From the NCBI RefSeq assembly GCF_900100275.1, contig NZ_FNET01000001.1:496001-560000 (forward strand): a stretch of DNA of 64,000 bases. Direction: 5' to 3'. Positions 1 through 7,933 of the stretch are shown here, in pieces. The stretch is from Lentzea albidocapillata subsp. violacea (GTDB lineage Bacteria > Actinomycetota > Actinomycetes > Mycobacteriales > Pseudonocardiaceae). Both the position numbers and the translations under genes were made by a program. The notes below the pieces were generated by a model that was not told where the DNA came from, did no database searches, and was given only the letters and a program-made list of their open reading frames with translations. Positions within the stretch are counted from its first letter, which is position 1. Each line of letters begins with the position of its first letter.

Positions 1-891
1 GTGCGGGTCGTGAGTGGACTTGAACGACTCACCGGCGTCGTACCCGGCGAGGATCACGGTGTCGCTGGTCTGGTGCAGCCAGAACCCGAGACCGTAGCGC
101 AGCGACTCCTCGGGCACGTCGTGGCGCGGCCTCGTGACCAGCTCGGCGTCGCCACCGGCGAACAACGCCCGCCAGAACTTCGACATGTCGCCCGCCGTCG
201 TGTGGATGCCGCCGTCACCGGTCGCCAGCACCGGCAGGTGGAAGACGTTCGAGCGGTCGAGGCCCTCCAGGTAGCCGACGGCGGCGTCGGCGGGCAGTTC
301 GTCGGAGCGCAGGAAGCCGGTCCTCGTCATGTCCGCCGGGCGGAGCACCCTGGAGCGGACGAGGTCGTGGTAGCCCTGCCCGCTGACCCGTTCGGCGAGA
401 AGGGCCAGCACCACATAGCCACCGTTGCAGTACCCGAACCGTTCGCCGGCCTTGAACTTGGCGGGGATCCCGTCCAGCAGCGGCAGGAAGGCCTCCGTCG
501 TGGTCAGCAAGTGCACGGCGCCGATCACGTAGTCGTTCGCCTCCCAGTCGCCTTCCTCGTCGAGGTAGTCGCCGATGCCGGACGTGTGCGTGAGCAGGTG
601 CTCGACCGTCACGTCGTCGGCGATCAACGGCAGGTCGTCGCCGAGCACGGAACGGGCGGTGGTGTCGAGTGCCAGCTTCCCCTCGTGGATCAGCGATAGC
701 ACGGTCAGTGCGGTGAAGCCCTTGCCGCCGCTGGCGATGCCGAACCTGGTGTCCACGGTGTTGGGCACGCCGTACGCCCGGTTGGCGAGCCCGTAGGCCT
801 TCGCGAACTCGATCTCCCCGGCGCGGTCGATCTGGACCACGCCGGAGAAACCGGTGTCCTCGGCGATCCTGTCGATGTCTCCCAGTGGCAT
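1..891 (-). CDS. Serine hydrolase of the beta-lactamase/DD-peptidase family (3' end beyond window)
   Basis: The minus-strand frame opens at ATG 891 and runs off the left edge without a stop, giving 297 codons. It has the penicillin-binding-protein fold signatures: SxxK as SGGK at residues 54-57, HTSG at 102-105 (the usual HTSGI element) and a YxN-type motif YCN at 154-156. These belong to class C beta-lactamases, esterases and D-alanyl-D-alanine carboxypeptidases. There is no signal peptide at the N-terminus, so a cytoplasmic esterase or peptidase is as likely as a cell-wall enzyme. The third active-site motif would lie in the missing part. It is transcribed away from the membrane glycosyltransferase to its right. 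The family is clear but the substrate is not. Confidence 0.85.
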   Translation of the reverse strand, partial: MPLGDIDRIAEDTGFSGVVQIDRAGEIEFAKAYGLANRAYGVPNTVDTRFGIASGGKGFTALTVLSLIHEGKLALDTTARSVLGDDLPLIADDVTVEHLLTHTSGIGDYLDEEGDWEANDYVIGAVHLLTTTEAFLPLLDGIPAKFKAGERFGYCNGGYVVLALLAERVSGQGYHDLVRSRVLRPADMTRTGFLRSDELPADAAVGYLEGLDRSNVFHLPVLATGDGGIHTTAGDMSKFWRALFAGGDAELVTRPRHDVPEESLRYGLGFWLHQTSDTVILAGYDAGESFKSTHDPH

Positions 892-1067
892 TCGCGCAGG
901 TTAGCCCTGTGCCGCTGCCTCGCTGAAACGGATTTTCCGCTGACCGGACCGGCCGGGCGGCCTCGGCCGGGGGACTTCCGTAGCGACGTATGGAGCAACC
1001 GATCCGGCGGGCATCCCGTTTCGGGAAGTGTCGGGTTCGTTCACCCATCCGAGAGGACCGAGCGGTC

Positions 1068-2627
1068 TTGTCGCTCGCCACGATCCAACGCCCCGCCGAG
1101 GCGTCGCCGGTGCCGGTGAGAGCACCGCGGCGCTGGCTGTTCGTGCTGGCCGCGGCCGTGCTGCTGGCCCAGATGGCGATCGCGATGATCACCACCGCGG
1201 TCGGGCAGACGCCGACCGTCGACGAACCGGTCTACCTCGGCGCGACGGTCGTCCAGCTGGAACAGCACAGCCTCCGCTACAACCCCGAGCACCCGCCGCT
1301 GGGCAAACTGATCATGGCGACCGGGCTCGCGTTCGCCGACGTCCGCCTCGACCCCGGCTTCCAGGGCGACCAGACCGAACTGGGCAGGCACCTGCTCTAC
1401 GAGTCGGGCAACGACCCCGGCGAACTGCTGCTGGCGGCCCGGCTGCCGATGATCGTGCTGACGCTGCTGTTCGGGGTGGTCGTCCTCCTGTTCGCCCGCG
1501 ACCTCACGAACACCTCCGGCGGCCTCGTCGCGCTCGCGCTGTACACGTTCTCGCCTGACCTCGTCGCCCACGGATCACTGGCCACGCTGGACGTTCCGGC
1601 GGCCGGGTTCCTGCTCACCTCGGCCTGGCTGCTGTGGCGGGCGCGCACCGACCCCGCGCTCTGCCTGCCGCTCGCCGGACTGGCCCTCGGCGCGGCACTG
1701 GCGACCAAGATGAACACCCTGGCCGCGGTCCCGGTGCTGCTGTTCCTGGCCTTCTGGCACGCGCGCGCCAAGGCCGTGCTCGCGATGGTGCTGATCGCGA
1801 TCGCCGTCGTGTGGGCGTCCTACCTCGCCGTGGACCCGTTGCTGCGCTGGGAGACCCCGCCGGACCTGCCGGGCGCGCCGGTCGGCCTGCTGCCGTTCCC
1901 CGAGCCCTACCTCGACGGCCTGCGCGTCCAGCTGGGGTTCGAGAACCGCGTCTGGGGCGGCTACCTCTTCGGCACGCACTACGAGGGCTCGCACTGGTAC
2001 TACCTGCCGGCCGCGCTGCTGGTGAAGACACCGCTCGGAGCCCTGCTCCTCTGGGCGGCCGGAGCCGTCGCCATGATCAGGCGCCCGGCGGCCGGGTACG
2101 TGCTCGCTCCCGCCGCCGTGCTGCTGCTGTTCGCGATGACCGGCAGCCGCGACCTCGGCGTCCGGTACGCGATCTTCGTGCCGATGTTCCTGGCGGTCGC
2201 CGCCGCGACGGTCGCGCACCGCCGCTACGCCGCGCTCGCGGTCGCCGCGGTGGCCGCCAGTTCACTGTGGACGTTCCCCTACTACCTGCCGTACTCCAAC
2301 GAGATCTTCGGCGGCCCGTCCAAGACCCACCTGCACCTGCACGACTCGAACGTCGACTGGGGCCAGGACCTGGGCAGGCTGGCCGACCGCCTGAAGCGGT
2401 ACCCCGGCGAACGGATGTGGCTCGTCTACAAGGGCTCCGGGGTGCCCGAGCACTACGGCATCCACGCCGCCGACCCGCGCGGGGTGCTGCCGGACCAGGT
2501 GCACGGCCTGCTCGTCGTGTCCAACACGGCCATCGCCAAGGCCGACGACGCTCTGCGGGCGCTCATCGACACGAGCGCGCCGATCGACGTCGTGGGCCAC
2601 TCCATCACGATCTTCCGCCGGCCGTAG
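1068..2627 (+). CDS. GT39/ArnT-like polytopic membrane glycosyltransferase
   Basis: This is a membrane protein of about 519 residues with an N-terminal transmembrane helix followed by an acidic VDEP motif. That matches the catalytic first loop of the dolichyl/polyprenyl-phosphate-mannose and ArnT glycosyltransferase superfamily (GT-C fold). Eight to ten further hydrophobic segments follow, then a soluble C-terminal part containing NVDWGQDL. By family it would move a sugar from a lipid-phosphate donor to a protein or envelope glycan outside the membrane. I chose TTG 1068 because GAGAGG lies at 1051-1056. An upstream ATG at 990 would add 26 arginine-rich residues that do not look like part of the family. 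Donor and acceptor cannot be read from sequence. Confidence 0.75.
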   Translation: MSLATIQRPAEASPVPVRAPRRWLFVLAAAVLLAQMAIAMITTAVGQTPTVDEPVYLGATVVQLEQHSLRYNPEHPPLGKLIMATGLAFADVRLDPGFQGDQTELGRHLLYESGNDPGELLLAARLPMIVLTLLFGVVVLLFARDLTNTSGGLVALALYTFSPDLVAHGSLATLDVPAAGFLLTSAWLLWRARTDPALCLPLAGLALGAALATKMNTLAAVPVLLFLAFWHARAKAVLAMVLIAIAVVWASYLAVDPLLRWETPPDLPGAPVGLLPFPEPYLDGLRVQLGFENRVWGGYLFGTHYEGSHWYYLPAALLVKTPLGALLLWAAGAVAMIRRPAAGYVLAPAAVLLLFAMTGSRDLGVRYAIFVPMFLAVAAATVAHRRYAALAVAAVAASSLWTFPYYLPYSNEIFGGPSKTHLHLHDSNVDWGQDLGRLADRLKRYPGERMWLVYKGSGVPEHYGIHAADPRGVLPDQVHGLLVVSNTAIAKADDALRALIDTSAPIDVVGHSITIFRRP

Positions 2628-2760
2628 GGAGAAAGTTCCGTACCCCTACGGATGCGGACCCTGATTGTTCCGCACGTGCGGGGCTCCGACAGTGATCGCA
2701 GCGAACGGCCGCCGTCCCTGCCCTGAGGTGGGCCGTTCCGAGATCCGGAGAGGAACCAAC

Positions 2761-4566
2761 GTGACGAGAACACCACGGTCCTGGGGCCTGCTGGCCCTGG
2801 TCGCGGCCACGGTGCTGACGCCGGTCAGCATCGCGAACGCCGCACCGCCGAACGCCCCTGCGGCCAACTATCTGGGGGACACCGTCCCCGCCAACCTCGG
2901 TGACGCCTCGCCCATGTTCGTCGGCGGGCAGAACGCCACCGTGAGCGAGTTTCCCGGCATCGTCGCGGGCATCCGCGCCGGTGGCACCCGGCCGGAGGGC
3001 CAGACCTGCTCCGGCACGGTCGTGGCGCCGCGCAAGATCCTGATCGCGGCGCACTGCGCGGATGCCCAGGGGGAGAAGAAGTTCGTCTACGGGCTCGACG
3101 ACCTCAAGGACTACCAGGGCGGCGCCGGTACCGGCTTCGCCGTCAACGTCGTCAGCTACAAGAAGCACCCGAAGTACGTCAACTTCGACCAGGGTTACGA
3201 CGTCGCCGTCGTGACCGTGGACCGCGACATCGCGCTCAAGGGCGGTGCCGCGTACCCGACGTTCGCCACCTCGGCGGACGCCGGTGGTGCCGCGCCGGGC
3301 AGGACCGGACTCGGTTTCGGCTACGGCAAGAAGGACTTCAACGACAACTCCCAGGACGTCACCCTCGACAAGGCGAGCCTGCCGGTCGTCAACGGGGACA
3401 GCGTCTGCCAGGGCGTCGGCGCGGGCTTCAAGTCGGCGACCATGATCTGCGCCGGGTACTCCGACGGACGGATCTCGATCCTGCCCGGTGACAGCGGCGG
3501 CCCGCTGATCTTCGACGGCAAGATCTACGGCGTCGCGTCGTGGAGCCGGTCGGACTTCAAGTGGTACTCGATCTATGCCCGCCTCGACAACGACATGGGC
3601 GACTGGGTCAGGACCGAGGTCGGCCAGCAGCCCCCGGTCGGTGACTTCGGGCTGACCGTCGCACCGGGCAGCGGTTCGGTGGCGGCGGGCAAGACGCTCT
3701 CCGCGGGCATCACCACCACGGCCGGTTCGGGTGGCGCGGAGAACGCCACGCTGTCGGCGAGTGGCCTGCCCAGCGGGGTGAAGGCGGTCTTCCAGCCGAC
3801 ATCGGTGACCACCGGCAACTCGGCCAAGGTCACGTTCGACGCGAGCACCACGGCACCGAACGGCACCTACGAGGTCTCGATCACGGGCACCACGTCGAGC
3901 GGCAAGACCGCGTCCGGCAAGTACTCGCTGACCGTCACCGGTGGTGGCGACCCGCAGCCGGGCGACTTCACCCTGGGAGCCTCGCCGAGCAGTGTCAAGG
4001 CGGCCAAGGGCAAGTACGTCTCCACGACCATCTCGTCGAACGGCGACGGCCAGACGATCACCCTGTCGGCTTCGGGCGTGCCCAGCGGCGTGAAGGCCAC
4101 GTTCCAGCCGGCCACGGTGGGTGCCGGCAGCTCGTCCAAGCTGACGCTGGACGTCTCCAGCACCGCGACCGCCGGCACGACCGGCATCACGGTGACCGGC
4201 ACGGACGCGGGCGGGAAGACCGCCACCACGACGGTGTCTCTCACGGTCGAGGGCACCGATCCGCCGACCGGTGAGGTCACGGTGACCGCGTCGCCGTCGT
4301 CGGCCAGCGTCAGGCAGGGCATGCTGGCCCAGACCCTGGTGAAGGCCGCAGGTGGCACCGGCAACCTGACGCTGACGGCGTCCGGTGCGCCCACCGGTGC
4401 ATGGATGTCGTTCAACCCGGCCACGATCGGCCAGAACGGCAGCAGCAACGTCTGGATCTTCACGAACTTCTCCACCCCGCCCGGCACCTACCCGATCACC
4501 ATCAAGGCCACCTCGGCCGACGGGAAGACCGGCACGACGACGTTCACGCTGACCGTCACCCGCTAG
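2761..4566 (+). CDS. Secreted trypsin-like serine protease (S1) with three C-terminal Ig-like repeats
   Basis: GTG 2761 follows GGAGAGG at 2748-2753. The product is 601 residues: a signal peptide ending near ANA-A, a short pro-region, and a chymotrypsin-fold domain with the full triad (His98 in AAHC, Asp147 in YDVAVV, Ser245 in GDSGGP). Three tandem repeats of about 95 residues follow. Each starts like 'FGLTVAP.SGSVAAG' or a variant, contains '[14 protein letters not shown]', and ends in a 'LTVT'-like strand. Comparable repeats occur in the M28 aminopeptidase at 25327, so they look like a shared extracellular binding or spacer module. An upstream in-frame ATG at 2665 lacks a ribosome site. 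A strong hairpin follows the stop. Export and protease activity are well supported; the substrate is unknown. Confidence 0.9.
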   Translation: MTRTPRSWGLLALVAATVLTPVSIANAAPPNAPAANYLGDTVPANLGDASPMFVGGQNATVSEFPGIVAGIRAGGTRPEGQTCSGTVVAPRKILIAAHCADAQGEKKFVYGLDDLKDYQGGAGTGFAVNVVSYKKHPKYVNFDQGYDVAVVTVDRDIALKGGAAYPTFATSADAGGAAPGRTGLGFGYGKKDFNDNSQDVTLDKASLPVVNGDSVCQGVGAGFKSATMICAGYSDGRISILPGDSGGPLIFDGKIYGVASWSRSDFKWYSIYARLDNDMGDWVRTEVGQQPPVGDFGLTVAPGSGSVAAGKTLSAGITTTAGSGGAENATLSASGLPSGVKAVFQPTSVTTGNSAKVTFDASTTAPNGTYEVSITGTTSSGKTASGKYSLTVTGGGDPQPGDFTLGASPSSVKAAKGKYVSTTISSNGDGQTITLSASGVPSGVKATFQPATVGAGSSSKLTLDVSSTATAGTTGITVTGTDAGGKTATTTVSLTVEGTDPPTGEVTVTASPSSASVRQGMLAQTLVKAAGGTGNLTLTASGAPTGAWMSFNPATIGQNGSSNVWIFTNFSTPPGTYPITIKATSADGKTGTTTFTLTVTR

Positions 4567-4589
4567 ACCCCGTTGGGGGAACAGGGAAA

Positions 4590-4619
4590 GAGCCCCGGAG
4601 CCACCAGGCTCCGGGGCTC
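4590..4619. terminator. Bidirectional hairpin terminator
   Basis: A perfect 13-bp stem (GAGCCCCGGAGCC / GGCTCCGGGGCTC) with a 4-nt ACCA loop sits between the convergent S1 protease gene (stop 4566) and the subtilase gene (stop 4637). It has no long U-tract, as is usual in high-GC actinobacteria, and could serve both strands. Confidence 0.8.
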
Positions 4620-4636
4620 GTTCTGTTACGCGACAC

Positions 4637-6169
4637 TCAGACCGTCAGGGTCCAGGTGTCGATGTTGCCGACGTCGTAGGTGTAGATGTCGGTCACCTGC
4701 AGCTTCCAGGTGCCGTTGCGCGCCTCCGAGGACAGGTCGACGGTGTAGGTCTCGTGGACACCCGCCGAGGACGAGGCGCCGCCCGCCTTCTTGAGCACGT
4801 AGGACTTGCCGGACGGGCTGACCAGGTCGATGGCCAGATCGCCGGTGTAGGTGTGGTTGATGTCGACCTTGACGGTTGCCGAGGCCGTGGAGTTGCCGGT
4901 GCAGCCCGAGATCGTCACCGACGACGAGACGGCGGTGCCGGTGTCCGGAATGGACACATCGTCGCCGTTCGTGCCTGGGCCGCACACCTGGTCGGGACCG
5001 CCGCCGATGAAACCGCTGTAGAGCAGCTTGTTCGGCGAACCGGTGCCCGGGTTGGTGACCTTGCCGTCGGTGGCGTTGTTCACCAGCGCGTCACGCAGGG
5101 CCTGTGGGCTCGCGGACGGGTTGGCCGACAGGTACAGGGCCGCGACCCCCGCGACGTGCGGGGAGGCCATGGACGTGCCGGACATGTTCGTGGCGCCGCC
5201 GTTCAGCCCCAGCGAGGTGATGCCGTCACCGGGGGCGAAGATGTCCGTGCAGCTACCGAAGTTGGAGAACGAGGCACGCGCGTCGTTGGTCGAGGTGGCG
5301 TTGACCGTGATCAGCGACGCGATCTTGGCGGGGCCGGTGGAACAGGCGTTGGTGGAGCTGTTCCCCGACGCGGCGGCCATCTGCACGCCGGAGCTGATCA
5401 TGCCGGCGATGGCGTCGTTGCCGATGTCGGCGGTGTCGAAGGTCCAGGAAGCGTTGACCACCGCGGGCTTCTGCGCGTTCGCGGTGACCCACTCGATGGC
5501 CTTGACACCGGCCGAGTCAGGACCGCTGTTCCCGCAGCTCGCGCCGAGCATGCGGACCGAGACCAGCTTGGCCTTCTTCGCCACGCCGTAGGTTCTCGAG
5601 CCGACCGTGCCCGCCACGTGCGTGCCGTGACCGGAGCAGTCCTGACCGTTCTGACCGTCCTCGATGAAGTCGGCGCCCACGGACGCGCGTCCCTCGAAGT
5701 CGGCGATCGAGGTTTTGATGCCGGTGTCGGTGACGTAGACCGTCACGTTCGACGCGCCACCGCTGGGGTAGGTGAACTTCTTGTCCAGCGGCAGGTTCGC
5801 CTGGTCCACGCGGTCCAGGCCCCACGTCGGGTTGGTCTGCACGTCCAGCGCCTTCGCGGTGCCGTCCTGGTAGACGGCCTTGACGGCCGGGTCGGCCGCC
5901 AGCCTCCGCGCCGCGGCCTCGGTCAGGTTCTTGACCTGGAAGCCGCGCATGGCGTGGGAGAACACGGCGTCGAGAGTGCCGCCGTACCTCTGGGTGAGAG
6001 CGCTCGACGACGCCTGGACGGCGGCGCCGGGCTTGAGGGACACGATGAAGCTGCCGCCGGCCACGGGGTTCTTGGCCTTGACGAAGTCGGCCTCGGCCGC
6101 CTGTGCCGGGGTGGCCAGCAGGGCGGAGGCGACGATCAGCACGGCGAGCCCGCAGGTGGTGCGATGCAT
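4637..6169 (-). CDS. Secreted subtilisin-family protease (S8) with C-terminal P domain, downstream copy
   Basis: ATG 6169 follows GGAAGGAT. The 510-residue product has a signal peptide ending near AQA-A, an inhibitor-I9 propeptide at about residues 37-105, and an S8 catalytic domain with Asp148 (TDTGI), His181 (GHGTHVAGT), oxyanion Asn270 (ASGNS) and Ser333 (GTSMASPHVAG). A proprotein-convertase P (homoB) domain follows from about residue 395, marked by 'VDINHTYTGDLAIDLVSPSG' and an ending in 'DTWTLTV'. It is strongly similar to the gene starting at 7749 and begins only 20 nt after that gene's stop, so the two form a tandem duplicate operon. One divergence is NASW where the upstream copy has the usual NMSLGG. 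Confidence 0.93.
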   Translation of the reverse strand: MHRTTCGLAVLIVASALLATPAQAAEADFVKAKNPVAGGSFIVSLKPGAAVQASSSALTQRYGGTLDAVFSHAMRGFQVKNLTEAAARRLAADPAVKAVYQDGTAKALDVQTNPTWGLDRVDQANLPLDKKFTYPSGGASNVTVYVTDTGIKTSIADFEGRASVGADFIEDGQNGQDCSGHGTHVAGTVGSRTYGVAKKAKLVSVRMLGASCGNSGPDSAGVKAIEWVTANAQKPAVVNASWTFDTADIGNDAIAGMISSGVQMAAASGNSSTNACSTGPAKIASLITVNATSTNDARASFSNFGSCTDIFAPGDGITSLGLNGGATNMSGTSMASPHVAGVAALYLSANPSASPQALRDALVNNATDGKVTNPGTGSPNKLLYSGFIGGGPDQVCGPGTNGDDVSIPDTGTAVSSSVTISGCTGNSTASATVKVDINHTYTGDLAIDLVSPSGKSYVLKKAGGASSSAGVHETYTVDLSSEARNGTWKLQVTDIYTYDVGNIDTWTLTV

Positions 6170-6189
6170 GGGAATCCTTCCGGGCGTCG

Positions 6190-7749
6190 TCAGAACGTCA
6201 AGGTCCAGGTGTCGATGTTCCCGGCGTCGTAGGTCCAGACGTCGGTCACCTGCAGCTTCCACGTGCCGTCGCGGTTCTCCGCGGAGGCGTCGACCGTGAA
6301 GGTCTCGTGCACACCGGCGGACGAGGTGGCGCCCTTGGCCTTCTTGAGGCTGTAGGTGGCGCCGGACGGACCGACCAGGTCGATGGCCAGGTCGGCGGTG
6401 TAGGGGTGGTTGATGTCGACCTTGACCTTGGTGGTGGCCGAGGCCTTGCCGGTGCAGCCGGTGACGCTCACCGACGACGTGACCGCGGTGTTGGTGTCCG
6501 GAATGGACACGTCGTCACCGTTGGTGGCCGCCGGGCACTCGGGGTCGGGGCCACCGCCGCCGATGAAGCTGATGTTGAGCAGCTTGTTCGGCGAGCCCTG
6601 GAGATCGGTGATCTTACCGGTCGTGGCGTTGTTCACCAGCGCGTCGCGAACCTGGGCAGGGGTTGCGGACGGGTTCGCGGACAGGTACAGCGCGGCGGCG
6701 CCGACGACGTGCGGGGTGGCCATCGAGGTGCCGCCCATGGACGTGGTGCCGCCGCCGTTCCTGGTCGACGTGATGTTCGAGCCGGGCCCGAAGAGGTCGA
6801 CGCAGGAGCCCCAGTTCGAGGCCTGCCCGCCGGTGTAGATCGAGCGCCTGTCGGCCGAGTCGCTGGCGGCCACCGTGATGCCTTCCGGCACGCGGGCGGG
6901 GGAGGTGTTGCAGGCGTTGCCGTTGTTGTTGCCCGCCGCCAGGCCGAACGTCACGCCGGTCGCGATCGCGCGCTTCACCGCGTTGTCCACAGTGGAGTCC
7001 GCGCCGCCGCCGAGGCTCATGTTCGCCACGGCGGGTTTCGTCGCGTTCTGGGCCACCCAGTCGATGCCCTTGATGATCTGCGAGTACTGCCCGCTGCCGT
7101 TGCAGTCGAGCACGCGGACCCCGACCAGGTTCACCTTCTTCGCCACGCCGTACGTCTTCGATCCGACCGTGCCGGCGACGTGCGTGCCGTGACCCTGGCA
7201 GTCCGACGCGTCCGGGTCGTTGTCGATGAAGTCGTAGCCGTCCGTGGCCCGGCCCTCGAAGTCGCTGTGCGGCTTGTAGATGCCGGTGTCCAGGATGTAC
7301 GCGGTCACGGTCGGGGCCGTGTTCGGGTACGTGTACTTCGAGTCGACGGGCAGGTTCGCCTGGTCGATCCGGTCCAGTCCCCAGGTCGGGTTCGTCTGGG
7401 TGTCGGAGATGCTCGCCCAGCCGTCCTGCTGCACGTAGGCCACCGACGGGTCGGCCGCGAGCCGCCGCGCCGCCGCCTCGTCCAGCTTCACGGCGAAGCC
7501 GCGCACCGACGCGACATAGGTGTTGCTGACCTTGCCGCCGTGCTTGCGGGCGAGGCCGAGCGCCTTGGCGTTGGTGGTCGGGACGTCGGTGGCACCGTCC
7601 TTGAAGACGACGATGTAGCTGCCCGCGACGGGCTTGTCGCTCTTCTGGATCGAGCCCGTCTGAGCGGAGACGGGGCTGCTCACCGCCGCCGCGACGGCCA
7701 GGCCGAGGCCGGCCGCCGCGAGCACGCGTGTTGTGCGATCGAGTCGCAT
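6190..7749 (-). CDS. Secreted subtilisin-family protease (S8) with C-terminal P domain, upstream copy
   Basis: ATG 7749 opens a 519-residue precursor with a signal peptide, an I9-type propeptide (about residues 42-110) and an S8 domain with triad Asp154 (LDTGIY), His187 (GHGTHVAGT) and Ser342 (GTSMATPHVVG). A P domain occupies about residues 405-519 and ends in 'DTWTLTF'. The family cleaves extracellular protein; the P domain usually stabilises the protease or aids folding. This is the promoter-proximal gene of the duplicated pair. It is divergent from the LuxR-AAA regulator at 7934, and the shared upstream region holds an 18-bp near-palindrome at 7838-7855 that could be that regulator's site (inference). 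Confidence 0.93.
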   Translation of the reverse strand: MRLDRTTRVLAAAGLGLAVAAAVSSPVSAQTGSIQKSDKPVAGSYIVVFKDGATDVPTTNAKALGLARKHGGKVSNTYVASVRGFAVKLDEAAARRLAADPSVAYVQQDGWASISDTQTNPTWGLDRIDQANLPVDSKYTYPNTAPTVTAYILDTGIYKPHSDFEGRATDGYDFIDNDPDASDCQGHGTHVAGTVGSKTYGVAKKVNLVGVRVLDCNGSGQYSQIIKGIDWVAQNATKPAVANMSLGGGADSTVDNAVKRAIATGVTFGLAAGNNNGNACNTSPARVPEGITVAASDSADRRSIYTGGQASNWGSCVDLFGPGSNITSTRNGGGTTSMGGTSMATPHVVGAAALYLSANPSATPAQVRDALVNNATTGKITDLQGSPNKLLNISFIGGGGPDPECPAATNGDDVSIPDTNTAVTSSVSVTGCTGKASATTKVKVDINHPYTADLAIDLVGPSGATYSLKKAKGATSSAGVHETFTVDASAENRDGTWKLQVTDVWTYDAGNIDTWTLTF

Positions 7750-7837
7750 CTCGGGTTCTCCGTTCTGGCCGCCACTGCAGGGATGGGCGGCACGTGCCGA
7801 TCACCATCGATCGAGGCCGAACGGCGAACAATCCGGA

Positions 7838-7855
7838 TATCTCTACGTAGGGATA
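7838..7855. promoter_or_regulatory. Near-palindrome between the subtilase operon and the LuxR regulator
   Basis: TATCTCTACGTAGGGATA is an 18-bp inverted repeat with the perfect core CTACGTAG and one symmetric mismatch. It lies 89-106 nt upstream of the subtilase start (7749) and upstream of either candidate LuxR start. An operator for a dimeric regulator is plausible; the bound protein is unknown. Confidence 0.4.
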
Positions 7856-7933
7856 CCCGTCTTTCACATAACATCGGTGCGGATGAGCCGGACACCGAAG
7901 TCCAGGGCGCGGCGCTGCGACCCCGGCGGACTG